Part shown: positions 17,519 to 26,788 of the stretch, in pieces
How positions within the stretch are numbered: position 1 is the stretch's first letter
Layout of the letters: the number at the start of each line of letters is the position of its first letter
From: Rhodococcus tibetensis
Lineage (GTDB): Bacteria > Actinomycetota > Actinomycetes > Mycobacteriales > Mycobacteriaceae
Assembly (NCBI RefSeq): GCF_024438035.1
Contig: NZ_JANFQF010000018.1
Location: 57,941 to 121,940 of the forward strand
Direction: 5' to 3'
Length of the DNA: 64,000 nt
The notes under the pieces: model-generated
What the model saw: the letters and a program-made list of their open reading frames with translations, nothing else
Databases searched by the model: none
Told to the model about the DNA's origin: nothing
Position numbers and translations under genes: made by a program

Positions 17519-18835
17519 ATGGAGACCGTGAGCCTGAGCCTGTGGAAAGCCCCCCGTGCCGAAGCGCCCGTCGTCGCGACGGTCGTCCTCCCCGGATCGA
17601 AATCCATCACCAACCGTGCACTGATCCTCGCCGCGCTCGCGGAAGGCCCCTCCACTCTGACCGGTGCGCTCCGCAGTCGCGACACCGACCTGATGATTGA
17701 CGCCCTCCGCACTCTCGGAACCACCATCGAGGCGCAGGGCGACGCTACGACGCTCAGGGTGACACCGGGCCCCCTCCGCGGAGGATCGGTGGAATGCGGT
17801 CTGGCGGGCACGGTCATGCGCTTCCTGCCGCCGGTGGCGGCGCTCGCGTCGGGCACGGTCCGTTTCGACGGGGATGAGCAAGCCCGCACGCGCCCCTTGG
17901 GCACCATTCTCGACGCGCTGCGCGGCCTGGGTGCGGACATCGACGGGGACGCATTGCCGTTCACGGTCGAAGGCCGCGGCTCGTTGCGAGGAGGACGCGT
18001 CACGATCGACGCGTCCGGCTCCTCACAATTCGTCTCCGGCCTGCTGCTGTCCGCGGCGGCGTTCGACGAAGGTGTCACGGTGCACCACGACGGCAAAACC
18101 GTTCCATCGATGCCCCACATCGAGATGACCGTCGAGATGCTGCGCGAGGCCGGTGTCGCGGTGTCCACGCCGGCGACGGGCGGCGTCGCCGACACCTGGC
18201 GCGTGAGCCCCGGGGTGGTCCGCGCAGTCGACTGGGCTATCGAGCCGGACCTGTCGAACGCCACGGCGTTCCTCGCGGCCGCTGCCGTCACCGGTGGCGA
18301 GGTGACGGTGCCACGGTGGCCGGGCCGCACCACCCAGCCGGGTGATGCGATACGCGAGATCCTCCTCGCCATGGGTGCGCAGGTCCGACTCGACGGCGAC
18401 GAGTTGTCGGTCCGCGGCCCGGGCACACTCACCGGCATCGACATCGACCTGCACGACGTGGGCGAACTCACCCCCACCGTGGCAGCACTGGCTGCCCTCG
18501 CCGCAGGTCCGTCCCATTTGCGGGGAATCGCGCATCTGCGCGGCCACGAAACCGATCGACTGGCCGCACTCTCCACCGAAATCAATGCGCTCGGCGGGAA
18601 CGTCACCGAAACGGAGGACGGTCTCACCATCGTTCCCGCCGCACTGCACGGCGGGACCTGGCACTCCTACGCCGATCATCGGATGGCGACCGCAGGCGCC
18701 ATCATCGGCCTGGTCGTCGACGGCATCTCGGTCGAGGACGTGGGCACCACCGCCAAGACCCTGCCCGGCTTCGAAAATCTGTGGGCCGCAATGCTGACCG
18801 CAGGTGCGGGCACCGGGCGGAAGGCGAGCTTCTGA
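17519..18835 (+). CDS. aroA: 3-phosphoshikimate 1-carboxyvinyltransferase
   Basis: EPSP synthase of the shikimate pathway, 438 residues, joining shikimate-3-phosphate and PEP. It shows [17 protein letters not shown] near the N-terminus, [13 protein letters not shown] for phosphate and PEP binding, and [11 protein letters not shown] in the C-terminal domain. It begins at ATG 17519 or GTG 17528, and neither start is clearly better. It is divergent from the SRAP gene, with a 100-nt gap. Its stop overlaps the CTG proposed as the rsgA start, so the pair should be translationally coupled, as in M. tuberculosis (Rv3227-Rv3228). Confidence 0.94.
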   Translation: METVSLSLWKAPRAEAPVVATVVLPGSKSITNRALILAALAEGPSTLTGALRSRDTDLMIDALRTLGTTIEAQGDATTLRVTPGPLRGGSVECGLAGTVMRFLPPVAALASGTVRFDGDEQARTRPLGTILDALRGLGADIDGDALPFTVEGRGSLRGGRVTIDASGSSQFVSGLLLSAAAFDEGVTVHHDGKTVPSMPHIEMTVEMLREAGVAVSTPATGGVADTWRVSPGVVRAVDWAIEPDLSNATAFLAAAAVTGGEVTVPRWPGRTTQPGDAIREILLAMGAQVRLDGDELSVRGPGTLTGIDIDLHDVGELTPTVAALAALAAGPSHLRGIAHLRGHETDRLAALSTEINALGGNVTETEDGLTIVPAALHGGTWHSYADHRMATAGAIIGLVVDGISVEDVGTTAKTLPGFENLWAAMLTAGAGTGRKASF

Positions 18836-19821
18836 GCCGCCGCGAGTACGACGAGTCCGATGTGCGGGTGCGTCCGGGCAGAGGGACACGGCCACGGACC
18901 AAGACACGGCCGGAGCACCTCAGCGCGGAGTCGGCGATGGTGGTGTCCGTCGACCGGGGACGTTGGGGCTGCGTCCTGGGCGGCGATCCGGACCGCCTGA
19001 TCGTCACCATGCGGGCCAGGGAACTGGGCCGCACCCCCATCGTGGTCGGGGATCAGGTCAGCGTCGTCGGCGATCTCTCCGGCAAACCCGACACTCTCGC
19101 CAGGATCGTGCGGGTGGCCGAACGCACCACCGTCCTGCGCCGCACCGCCGACGACACCGATCCGTACGAGCGGATCGTCGTCGCCAACGCCCAGCAGTTG
19201 CTGATCGTGGTCGCGCTTGCCGATCCCCCGCCGCGGACCGGTTTCGTGGAACGCGCCCTCGTCGCCGCCTATGTGGGCGGGTTGAACCCCATCATCTGCC
19301 TCACCAAGAGCGACCTCGAGCCGCCGGAGGAATTCGCCAGCGCGTTCGCCGATCTCGACGTTCCCGTAGTGGTCGCCGGACGAGATGATCCAGTCGAGGA
19401 CGTCATGACCATGCTGAGCGGAAAGCTCACCGCGCTGATCGGTCATTCCGGTGTGGGCAAGTCCACCCTGGTCAACCGGCTGGTTCCGGACGCCGACCGG
19501 GCAGTGGGTGTTGTCTCCGGAGTCGGAAAGGGCCGCCACACGTCGACGCAATCCGTCGCGCTGTCACTACCGACGAGTGGATGGGTGATCGACACCCCCG
19601 GGATCCGATCGTTCGGGCTTGCCCACATCTCCCCCGAAAACGTGGTGGCCGCCTTTTCCGACCTGGCCGCGGCAATCGAAGACTGCCCGCGTGGGTGCAC
19701 CCATCTCGGCCCGCCCGCCGATCCGGAATGCGCGCTCGACCAGCTTCAGGGAAAAGCGGCTCGACGCGTCGACGCGGTCCGCCACCTCCTCACCGCGATC
19801 GCTTCCAACGAAGCCTGGTGA
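18832..19821 (+). CDS. rsgA: Ribosome small subunit-dependent GTPase RsgA
   Basis: Circularly permuted GTPase that checks late 30S maturation; 329 residues from CTG 18832. An N-terminal OB fold is followed by the permuted G motifs TKSD (158-161), GHSGVGKS (204-211) and DTPG (254-257), and a C-terminal zinc site Cys285, Cys289, His291, Cys300. CTG 18832 overlaps the aroA stop (CTGA) and has GGAAGG 7 nt upstream, and the residues that follow match orthologs from their start. Other in-frame starts are GTG 18781, inside aroA, and GTG 18862, which cuts into conserved sequence. Confidence 0.92.
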   Translation: MSRREYDESDVRVRPGRGTRPRTKTRPEHLSAESAMVVSVDRGRWGCVLGGDPDRLIVTMRARELGRTPIVVGDQVSVVGDLSGKPDTLARIVRVAERTTVLRRTADDTDPYERIVVANAQQLLIVVALADPPPRTGFVERALVAAYVGGLNPIICLTKSDLEPPEEFASAFADLDVPVVVAGRDDPVEDVMTMLSGKLTALIGHSGVGKSTLVNRLVPDADRAVGVVSGVGKGRHTSTQSVALSLPTSGWVIDTPGIRSFGLAHISPENVVAAFSDLAAAIEDCPRGCTHLGPPADPECALDQLQGKAARRVDAVRHLLTAIASNEAW

Positions 19822-19855
19822 CGAAGGGACGAACCGCGCCCGGTGAGAACTTCTT

Positions 19856-21094
19856 CTAACGCGACAACAGTGCACGCAGTCCGCGACGCCCGCGCGAGCG
19901 CTGGATCGCACTCCGGAGCCCCTGACGGCGACCGGTCACGGGATCAATTGTGGCCGTGGTCTTTCCACCGAACTTGCGCTCGGAGGCGGTCTCCGGCGCG
20001 TCGTCCGCCGTGGCCTTGAGGTACTTGTTCGGCAGCGACAACTTGGCGATGGTGCGCCACGACTTCGCGTACTGCACGAGGAACGGCCCCGTCGTGTACG
20101 GCAGGTCGTACTTGTCGCACAGCTCACGCACGCGGACGGCGATCTCGGAGTAGCGGTTGCTCGGCAGATCGGGGAACAGATGGTGCTCGATCTGGTAGCT
20201 GAGGTTGCCGGACATGAAGTCCATGACCTTGCCGCCCTCGATGTTCGCGCTACCGAGCATCTGCCGCAGGTACCACTCGGCCGGCGTCTCCTTGTCGATG
20301 TCCGCCTTGGTGAACTTCTCGGCGCCGTCCGGGAAGTGCCCGCAGAAGATGATCGCGTTGGTCCAGACGTTGCGGATCATGTTGGCGCTCACGTTGGCCG
20401 TGAGCGTGCTCTTCCACGCAGGCCCGGTGACCGCTGGATGCACGACGTAGTCCTTGAGGATCTGCTTGCCGACCTTCTCGCCGACCTCGCGGAGCTTGCG
20501 CTCGGTCTCTTCCTTCGGCACGCGCCCCTTGGCAACCTTGCCGAGCTCGAGATGCTGGGCCGCAATGCCGTACTCGAAGAACAGTGCGAGCAAGGTGTTG
20601 TACAGAAGATTGCCGGTGTTGAACGGCTTCCACCGCTGGTCACGGGTGACGCGCAGCAGTCCGTACCCTACGTCGTCGTCCATACCCAGGACGTTGGTGT
20701 ACTTGTGGTGGATGTAGTTATGGGTCTGCTTCCAATGGGCGGACGGTCCCGTGACGTCCCACTCCCACGAGGTGGAGTGGATCTCGGGGTCGTTCATCCA
20801 GTCCCACTGGCCGTGCATCACGTTGTGGCCGAGTTCCATGTTCTCGATGATCTTCGAGAGGGCGAGCATGGCGGTGCCCGCCAACCATGCCGGACGACGC
20901 TTGCTCGCGAAGAGAACGGCTCGGCCACCGATTTCGAGCGAACGCTGCAGCCGGATGGTGTTGCGCACGTAGCGTGCGTCACGCTCGCCGCGGGATTCTT
21001 CGATATCGCGTCGGATCGCATCCAGCTCGCGTCCGAGCGCCTCGATGTCCGCTTCAGTGAGATGTGCGTATTCCTTGACGTCTGCAATCGCCAT
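19856..21094 (-). CDS. desA3: DesA3-type acyl-CoA delta-9 desaturase
   Basis: 412-residue integral membrane di-iron desaturase, orthologous to Rv3229c, which introduces a delta-9 double bond into stearoyl-CoA with electrons from the Rv3230c-type reductase. Histidine boxes are HNVMH (90-94), HNYIHH (125-130) and QIEHH (301-305). AGGAGGAGG precedes ATG 21094, a very strong binding site. A tandem palindromic operator lies 55-100 nt upstream. It is a close paralog of the gene at 21207-22463 and forms a separate transcription unit. Confidence 0.93.
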   Translation of the reverse strand: MAIADVKEYAHLTEADIEALGRELDAIRRDIEESRGERDARYVRNTIRLQRSLEIGGRAVLFASKRRPAWLAGTAMLALSKIIENMELGHNVMHGQWDWMNDPEIHSTSWEWDVTGPSAHWKQTHNYIHHKYTNVLGMDDDVGYGLLRVTRDQRWKPFNTGNLLYNTLLALFFEYGIAAQHLELGKVAKGRVPKEETERKLREVGEKVGKQILKDYVVHPAVTGPAWKSTLTANVSANMIRNVWTNAIIFCGHFPDGAEKFTKADIDKETPAEWYLRQMLGSANIEGGKVMDFMSGNLSYQIEHHLFPDLPSNRYSEIAVRVRELCDKYDLPYTTGPFLVQYAKSWRTIAKLSLPNKYLKATADDAPETASERKFGGKTTATIDPVTGRRQGLRSAIQRSRGRRGLRALLSR

Positions 21095-21149
21095 GGGGAA
21101 CCTCCTCCTGGCTGGGTCGACAGTTCACACCCGATAGGCGCTGACATGA

Positions 21150-21195
21150 CCTACCGTACCGTAAGTTACGACACCGTAGGTTACCTGAGCGTAGG
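21150..21195. promoter_or_regulatory. Tandem palindromic operator array upstream of desA3
   Basis: Three overlapping inverted repeats of the form NYTAC-N6-GTARG start every 15 bp, at 21150, 21165 and 21180: CCTACC-GTAC-CGTAAG, GTTACG-ACAC-CGTAGG and GTTACC-TGAG-CGTAGG. The same motif is found upstream of the reductase gene at 23669-23722 and I did not notice it elsewhere in the window. Such an array suggests cooperative binding of a repressor or activator that senses fatty acid state; the protein is unknown. Confidence 0.68.
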
Positions 21196-21206
21196 TGTGA
21201 GGCAAA

Positions 21207-22463
21207 TCACCGTCGACGGCGAGGAATCTTGGCCTCCGCGCGGGCGCGGAGTGCCGACAGCAGACCTCGACGCTGCCCGGTGACCGGGTCCGTGCGAAGT
21301 GTCTCCACCATCGCAGCACCCGCGTCGCGGGCATCTCGGAACTTGCGTTCCGAGGAAGTCTCCGGAGCGTCGTCCGCCGTCGCCTTCAGGAGCCGGTCGG
21401 GTAGCGCCAGTTTGTGAATGGTGCGCAACGCGAGAAGGTACTGCTTGGCCAGCGACCCCGTCGTGTAGGGCAGGTCGTACTTCTCACACAGCGCCCGCAC
21501 CTTCACCGCGATCTCGGGGTAACGGTTACTGGGAAGATCCGGGAACAAATGATGTTCGATCTGGTAGCTCAAGTTCCCGCTCATGAAACCCATGACCTTG
21601 CCGGAGTTGAAATTGGCGCTGCCGAGCATCTGCCGCAGATACCACTCGTGGCGAGTTTCGTTCTCGTACTCCTGCACCGTGAATTTCTCCGCACCGTCCG
21701 GGAAGTGACCACAGAAGATCACCACGTACGCCCACAGGTTGCGGACCAGATTGGCGGTGGCGTTCGCCGACAACGTGGACTTCCACGCAGGTCCTGCGAG
21801 CACCGGGAAGAGAAGGAAATCCTTGCCGACCTGACGGAAGATCTTCCGGCCGAAATCCTTGTTGGCTTGGGAGTTGAGTTGCCCCTTCGCCGTACCCTCG
21901 AGCTCGGCCGCAAACGTGAGGTCGTGCAGGGCGATACCCCACTCGAAGGTAGCGGCCAAGATGACATTCGCGATCGGCTGCAGCAGATTGATCGGCCGCC
22001 ACTCCTCGTCGCGGGTCATCCTGAGGATGCCGAACCCCACATCGGAGTCCATTCCCACAATGTTGGTGAACGTGTGGTGGGAGTAGTTGTGGGCGCGCTT
22101 CCAATGCTCCGACGGACCCGTCTGATCCCACTCCCACGACATCGAGTGGATCTCCGGATCGTTCATCCAGTCCCACTGGCCGTGCATCACGTTGTGGCCG
22201 AGTTCCATGTTCTCGATGATTTTCGAGAGGGACAGCATGGCGGTGCCGGCGACCCAGGCCGGGCGGTACTTGCTGCCGAACAACGCCAGCCGGCCACCGA
22301 GCTCCAGCAACCGCTGGGCCCGGATCGCTCGGCGAATGTAGCGGGCGTCGCGGACGCCTCGCGAATCCTCCACATCGAGCCGGATCGCATCGAGCTCCCG
22401 CCCGAGTGATTCGACGTCCGCTTCGGTGAGATGTGAGAATTCCTTGATGTCGGTGATTGCCAC
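21207..22463 (-). CDS. Second DesA3-type acyl-CoA desaturase
   Basis: 418-residue paralog of the neighbouring desA3; the N-terminal third is nearly superimposable (for example IIENMELGHNVMHGQWDWMN in both). The three histidine boxes are intact: HNVMH, HNYSHH and QIEHH. The GTG start at 22463 has GGAGGA 5 nt upstream; the frame continues to 22586 without support. It lies 64 nt downstream of the reductase gene on the same strand, so it is probably expressed with it, whereas the other paralog has its own operator. It may differ in chain-length or position preference. Confidence 0.92.
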   Translation of the reverse strand: MAITDIKEFSHLTEADVESLGRELDAIRLDVEDSRGVRDARYIRRAIRAQRLLELGGRLALFGSKYRPAWVAGTAMLSLSKIIENMELGHNVMHGQWDWMNDPEIHSMSWEWDQTGPSEHWKRAHNYSHHTFTNIVGMDSDVGFGILRMTRDEEWRPINLLQPIANVILAATFEWGIALHDLTFAAELEGTAKGQLNSQANKDFGRKIFRQVGKDFLLFPVLAGPAWKSTLSANATANLVRNLWAYVVIFCGHFPDGAEKFTVQEYENETRHEWYLRQMLGSANFNSGKVMGFMSGNLSYQIEHHLFPDLPSNRYPEIAVKVRALCEKYDLPYTTGSLAKQYLLALRTIHKLALPDRLLKATADDAPETSSERKFRDARDAGAAMVETLRTDPVTGQRRGLLSALRARAEAKIPRRRR

Positions 22464-22527
22464 CGTGCTCCTCCGTCTGGTCAGAGACTCCGAGAATAGC
22501 CGAGGCAGATGAACAGCACGCCGACGC

Positions 22528-23643
22528 TTACGCGTCGAGGGTGCAGTCACCCGCCGCGGACGAGATGCACGTCTGGACTCGGTCACCTTCCGCGTGCTGC
22601 TTACCGGACCTCAGATCGATGACATGCCCCGACAGAATCGGCACGACGCACGTCTGGCAGATACCCATCCGGCAGCCGAAGGGCATGAGCGCCCCGGCCT
22701 TTTCACCGGCCTCGAGCAGTGTGGTGGCGCCGTCGATCGAGATCGTCTTGTCCGCCTTGGCGAACGTCACGGTGCCGCCTTCCCCCGAGGTGTCCGCCCG
22801 CGAGACCGCGAATCGTTCGAGGTGCAAACGATTCTCGATGTCCTCGTCCCGCCACAGCGTCTCGATCTCGTCCAGCATCGGCAGCGGCCCGCAGGCCCAC
22901 GTCTGCCGCTCCCGCCAGTCCGGACACACCTCGTCGAGGGAAGACAGTGCGAACTTGCCTTCGCTGCGCGTGAGCTGAATCTTGCACCGGAAGTCGTCGT
23001 GCTCGTCGTGCAGCCGGGTCAGCTCCTCCGCGAACATCACGTCGGCGTCGGTGGGCGCCGAGTGGACGTGGAAGACGTCGGGAAGCTGGCCGCGCCGGTT
23101 CATCGTCCGCAACATAGCCATCACCGGAGTGATCCCACTGCCCGCGGTGAGGAACAGGATGCGCTCCGGCGGGGGGTCGGGCAGGGCGAAGTTGCCCGTA
23201 GGCGTCGCAAGCCGCACGATCGTCCCGGACGGCACACCGTTGACCAGGTGACTGGACAGGAAACCCTCGGGCATCGCCTTGACCGCGATGGAGATGAGCT
23301 TGTCGTCCCAGTTGGGCGGGGAGGTGAGTGAGTACGAACGCCAGTGCCATCGACCGTCCACATGAAGTCCGATGCCGATGTACTGACCGGGTTCGTAGTT
23401 GAAATCGAATCCCCAGCCTGGCTTGATGACAATGGTGGCGGAATCTGCCGTCTCGGCGCGAACCTCGACGATCTGTCCGCGCAGCTCCCTCGCCGACCAC
23501 AGCGGATTGGCCAGATGTAGGTAATCGTCCGGGAGCAACGGCGTCGTGAGCCGTGCGGCCGCGCCACGCAACCAATTGAGCTTGGACCGCTTGGCGGGCA
23601 CCACCGCTGCTGCGGGCGCCTCGATCCAATCCTTCAGACCCAT
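22528..23643 (-). CDS. Ferredoxin-NADP reductase-type partner of desaturase (Rv3230c-like)
   Basis: 371-residue single-chain electron donor: FAD domain with RSYS (102-105), NAD(P) domain with GSGITP (168-173) and a C-terminal plant-type 2Fe-2S domain with Cys324, Cys329, Cys332 and Cys359. Its M. tuberculosis ortholog Rv3230c passes electrons from NADPH to DesA3. ATG 23643 has GGAGG 5 nt upstream. The gene heads a unit with the second desaturase, under a palindromic operator at 23669-23722. It is expected at the cytoplasmic face of the membrane. Confidence 0.93.
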   Translation of the reverse strand: MGLKDWIEAPAAAVVPAKRSKLNWLRGAAARLTTPLLPDDYLHLANPLWSARELRGQIVEVRAETADSATIVIKPGWGFDFNYEPGQYIGIGLHVDGRWHWRSYSLTSPPNWDDKLISIAVKAMPEGFLSSHLVNGVPSGTIVRLATPTGNFALPDPPPERILFLTAGSGITPVMAMLRTMNRRGQLPDVFHVHSAPTDADVMFAEELTRLHDEHDDFRCKIQLTRSEGKFALSSLDEVCPDWRERQTWACGPLPMLDEIETLWRDEDIENRLHLERFAVSRADTSGEGGTVTFAKADKTISIDGATTLLEAGEKAGALMPFGCRMGICQTCVVPILSGHVIDLRSGKQHAEGDRVQTCISSAAGDCTLDA

Positions 23644-23668
23644 CAAACCTCCACCTGTCTCGTCGTGA

Positions 23669-23722
23669 CCTACGCTACCGTAGGTTACTGACTTACGGTA
23701 CCGTAGGTTACCTGAAGGTAAG
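23669..23722. promoter_or_regulatory. Palindromic operator array upstream of the desaturase reductase
   Basis: Three inverted repeats: CCTACG-CTAC-CGTAGG (23669-23684), CTTACG-GTAC-CGTAGG (23692-23707) and GTTACC-TGAA-GGTAAG (23707-23722). TACCGTAGGTTAC occurs twice exactly (23676-23688 and 23699-23711). The motif is the same as at 21150-21195. It lies 26-79 nt before the reductase start, over the expected promoter. A shared regulator for both desaturase units is inferred. Confidence 0.72.
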
Positions 23723-23751
23723 GATAAGGTCCCGCCGAGACGATCCTGAGG

Positions 23752-24264
23752 TCAGAGCAATTCCAGGAGAAAGGAAATCTCCTGGGTGGCGTACCACGCG
23801 AGTACATGATCCTCGGCGTCCCCGAGAACGAACTCTGCATCCGGGTCGCCGAGATCAGCCTCGTCGATCGCCGCGACGGCCCGCTCGATGTCCGGTTCGG
23901 CCTCCGCCAGATCGACGTGGACCGACGCCACCTGGGCAAGAGTCACCGGCCCGGGCAGCCGCACCACGGCATCGTCGAGATCGGGTCGCGGTGTGACATC
24001 GTCCACGTCTGCCGCAACCACCACCCGCCGAAAACGGACACCGTCGTCGCCGCCCTCCGCCAAACGCCCCGCGATCAGCCGGAGCGAGGCACGCGCGGCC
24101 TCACCCATCGCCACTTCCGCCAACTCCTCCTCGTCACCCGACGAGTACGCCTCGCGCAGAGTGGCGGTGACGGCGAACGCCGTCCGGCTCATCGGGTGGA
24201 ACTCGGACTCGGTCACCAGCTCCTGCAGGATCTCGATGGTCGCGGGAACGTACACCCTCGTCAT
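23752..24264 (-). CDS. DUF6912 family protein (Rv3231c-like)
   Basis: 170-residue cytosolic protein conserved in mycolata at this spot. It begins MTRVYVPATIEILQELV, has the acidic segment REAYSSGDEEELAEVAMGEA and ends in WYATQEISFLLELL. No catalytic motif is recognised and the function is unknown. It lies 30 nt upstream of nothing homologous: the WS/DGAT gene ends at 24295 on the same strand, so the two may share a transcript. Confidence 0.78.
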   Translation of the reverse strand: MTRVYVPATIEILQELVTESEFHPMSRTAFAVTATLREAYSSGDEEELAEVAMGEAARASLRLIAGRLAEGGDDGVRFRRVVVAADVDDVTPRPDLDDAVVRLPGPVTLAQVASVHVDLAEAEPDIERAVAAIDEADLGDPDAEFVLGDAEDHVLAWYATQEISFLLELL

Positions 24265-24294
24265 GCGTCACCCGTCATTCGCACCGCGGACTTC

Positions 24295-25716
24295 TCACCG
24301 GCTGGCATCCAACAACTCCTCGAGAGATTCGTACAGCAGCGCCGCCACCACGTCCACATCGGCCATCGCATCACGGTCTGCATTCAAACCGTAGTAGACG
24401 TTGCCGTCGTAAGACGTCAACGCAATGCTCAAAGTTTGATTCTTCAGCAGCGGCGACACCGGATACATCTCGAGCATCCGTGCTCCGCCGACGTACAACG
24501 GCATCTGCGGACCCGGGGCGTTGGTGATCATCAAATTGAACATGCGCTGCGAGAAGCTGCTCGCCGCACGGGCACTCATCGCATGCAGGGTGGCAGGCGC
24601 GAACCCGGACAGCCGCACGAGGGTCTGCGCGGTGACGCGCCGACTCTGCTTCGCGTGGGCCTCCATCGCGTGTGCCACGTGCGAGAGTCGCACCACCGCA
24701 TTCGGTTCGCCCACGGGGAGGTCGATGAGGAACGACGACACCATGCTTCGTGGATCCGACCACTCACCGCGCTGGGTGACGTCGTCGTCCGTGTCGGGGT
24801 CGGCGTACACCGACATCGGGACCATGGCGCGCACCGTGGTCGATTCGGCGACCGGCTCGGCGCGTGAGAGCAACCAGTTCCGCAGGGCACCCGACACGAC
24901 GGCCAGGATGACGTCGTTGACCTCGCATCCGTACCGTGCGCGGATCTTCCGGTAGTCCCCCAGCTCGGTCTTGACCACGGCGAAGCGCCGGTTGCGGGAG
25001 ATGGTCGCATTGAGCGGGGTCGCGGGCGCCACCTGGGTGGCGGTACGCACGACCGCGGCCAGCTTCCCGACCGCACGCACGGTCTCCCCCAGCGCAGACG
25101 CCATGCCGCCCAGCGTCATTCGCAACGACGCCAGACCCTCCCCCGGCCGGGCCACGATGTCGGCGAGGGCGCCGGCGACGAGGGTGGTCTCGCTCGGCTC
25201 CGGGCTGGGCATCCACAATTCCTCCGCCATGGGCCTGCGCGTCTTCGCCGGATCGAGGATCACCTGACCGATCTCGAGTGCCGTCTCCCCGTCGACGAGG
25301 GAAGAGTGCGATTTGGTGAAGATCGCAAAGCGGTTGTTCGCCAGGCCCTCCACGAGGTACATCTCCCACAGCGGGCGGGTATTGTCGAGCGGCCTCGACG
25401 TGAGACGCGCGACCAGGTCGTGCAGCTGCGCGTCCGAGCCCGGCTTCGGCAGCGCCGATCGCCGGACGTGGTACTCGATGTCGAAGTCCTGATCGTCCAC
25501 CCACACTGGACGCGACAACCCGAGCGCCACTTCCCGGACCTTCTGCCGGTAACGCGGCACAAGACTCAGGCGCTCCTCGACGAGATGAAGTAATTCCTCG
25601 TAGGACAATCCATTTCGCGGCTTGCGGAAGATGGCGAGCGATCCGACATGCATCGGCGTGCTGCTCGCCTCGAGGAAATAGAACGACGCGTCCTGCGTTG
25701 TCAGTCTCGTCACCAT
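24295..25716 (-). CDS. WS/DGAT family acyltransferase with altered HHxxxDG motif
   Basis: 473-residue member of the wax ester synthase/diacylglycerol acyltransferase family (MVTRLTTQDASFYFLEA at the N-terminus, PLW at 115-117, and MITNAPGPQMPLYVGG in the C-terminal half). The active-site motif reads HSSLVDG (137-143) instead of HHxxxDG, so the second, catalytic histidine is serine. Orthologs near Rv3233c-Rv3234c also vary here, as I recall. The protein may be weak, altered or inactive in triacylglycerol synthesis. Its 5' end overlaps the HAD gene by 7 bp. Confidence 0.85.
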   Translation of the reverse strand: MVTRLTTQDASFYFLEASSTPMHVGSLAIFRKPRNGLSYEELLHLVEERLSLVPRYRQKVREVALGLSRPVWVDDQDFDIEYHVRRSALPKPGSDAQLHDLVARLTSRPLDNTRPLWEMYLVEGLANNRFAIFTKSHSSLVDGETALEIGQVILDPAKTRRPMAEELWMPSPEPSETTLVAGALADIVARPGEGLASLRMTLGGMASALGETVRAVGKLAAVVRTATQVAPATPLNATISRNRRFAVVKTELGDYRKIRARYGCEVNDVILAVVSGALRNWLLSRAEPVAESTTVRAMVPMSVYADPDTDDDVTQRGEWSDPRSMVSSFLIDLPVGEPNAVVRLSHVAHAMEAHAKQSRRVTAQTLVRLSGFAPATLHAMSARAASSFSQRMFNLMITNAPGPQMPLYVGGARMLEMYPVSPLLKNQTLSIALTSYDGNVYYGLNADRDAMADVDVVAALLYESLEELLDASR

Positions 25717-26147
25717 GTCGACGCCTGCCCCCCATGCTTTCCGTCTCGATCTCCGTCGAGAAGTATCGCCAGCTCGTTCGCCGTGACCGCGGCGTCGACA
25801 TGGTGGACGCCCACCATCCCGACAGCCACCGCACCGCGAACGTTGACCCCCAGGTCGTCGACGAAGATACAGTCCCTCGGTTGCAGGCCGAGCACTTCGG
25901 CCGTCAACCGGTATATTCGCGGATCGGGCTTGGCCACACCGACATCGCCGGACAGCACCACCCGGTCGACCAGCCGGCCGTCACCGAGTTCCCGCAACCA
26001 TTCGCCCGCGGGACCGCCGGGGTCGTTGCTCAGTATCGCGGTTCGGATGCCGCGAAGCCGGGCATCGGCGATGACCGACGACAACACGTCGAAGTCCGAA
26101 CCCGGGCCCACGAGCACACCGCCGACGTCCACAATCAATCCCCGCAC
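25710..26147 (-). CDS. HAD family hydrolase
   Basis: 145-residue small HAD phosphatase-like protein. Motif I is VDVGGVLV, with Asp7 and with Gly in place of the second Asp; motif II is ILSNDPGG; motif III is VAKPDPRIY; motif IV is FVDDLGVNV. The missing second aspartate of DxD is unusual and may affect acid-base catalysis. GTG 26147 has TAGGGT 6 nt upstream (26159-26154, minus strand), indicating a leaderless transcript. It runs into the WS/DGAT gene with a 7-bp overlap. Confidence 0.8.
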   Translation of the reverse strand: MRGLIVDVGGVLVGPGSDFDVLSSVIADARLRGIRTAILSNDPGGPAGEWLRELGDGRLVDRVVLSGDVGVAKPDPRIYRLTAEVLGLQPRDCIFVDDLGVNVRGAVAVGMVGVHHVDAAVTANELAILLDGDRDGKHGGQASTW

Positions 26148-26251
26148 GACCCCACCCTAGGTTCCCCTGCGGGGTTCGGCGACACGACCACCGAATTCGT
26201 GCGAGGATGGCCGCTACGACGGCCGTCTCATGCCGAAACCGGGGGGAAGAA

Positions 26252-26776
26252 ATGAGTGAGTCCTACACGTTCTTGTCGCGCGTGCCCAACTACGAGCCGC
26301 CGACTTGTGAGGCGCCGGCCCGCGCCGCCGGCCCGGCCGTGCCGCTCGGCAATCGGAGAGCACCCGGTCGAGGCCGTCAGTCGTCGCCGGCGCGAAGCTC
26401 GGCGCACTCCGGCACGTCGCCGCGCCCTTCGCTCACTGTTCCCGTTCCCCGCGCTGCACCCGACGCGCAACGCTTCACCGAACACGCGTTCCGTCTGGTG
26501 CTCGAAGTACTCGATCGACGGCGCAATGTGCGCCAACTGCGGCCCGTGGTCGTTTCCTCCCTGCTGGACGTGGCACGGACCCTCGCGCTCGCAGAATCGC
26601 CCGCGAGGCGACTCGGAGTGGCCACGCTGCAACGCGTCCACCTTCGGGTACTCGACGACGACACACTCGAGGCCTTCGGAACCTACGGCCGCGGACCCCG
26701 GGTATTCGTGATCGCAGCCCGTGTCGAACGGAAATCCGACACGGGCTGGATTGTCACCTCGATGGTCGTCGGCTGA
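26252..26776 (+). CDS. Rv3235 family protein
   Basis: 174-residue protein. The N-terminal half is rich in Ala, Arg and Pro and probably disordered; the C-terminal half (about 75-174) is folded, with RFTEHAFRLVLEVLDRRRN, LRPVVVSSLLDVARTLA and a beta-rich end (VFVIAARVERK, GWIVTSMVVG). The same layout is seen in Rv3235. The function is unknown; some relatives lie near secA. ATG 26252 has GGGGGGAAG immediately upstream. It is convergent with secA1. Confidence 0.75.
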   Translation: MSESYTFLSRVPNYEPPTCEAPARAAGPAVPLGNRRAPGRGRQSSPARSSAHSGTSPRPSLTVPVPRAAPDAQRFTEHAFRLVLEVLDRRRNVRQLRPVVVSSLLDVARTLALAESPARRLGVATLQRVHLRVLDDDTLEAFGTYGRGPRVFVIAARVERKSDTGWIVTSMVVG

Positions 26777-26788
26777 CGACGAGGTGGG

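Noticed and set aside
16669..18630. 653-codon open frame on the minus strand
   Set aside because: Only the last 249 codons are real (SRAP, fixed by the catalytic Cys2). The upstream 1.2 kb is antisense to aroA, with Ser/Pro/Arg-rich nonsense composition.
20180..22409. Two long plus-strand frames opposite the desaturase genes
   Set aside because: Both are shadows of the paralogous desaturases, which is why they resemble each other.
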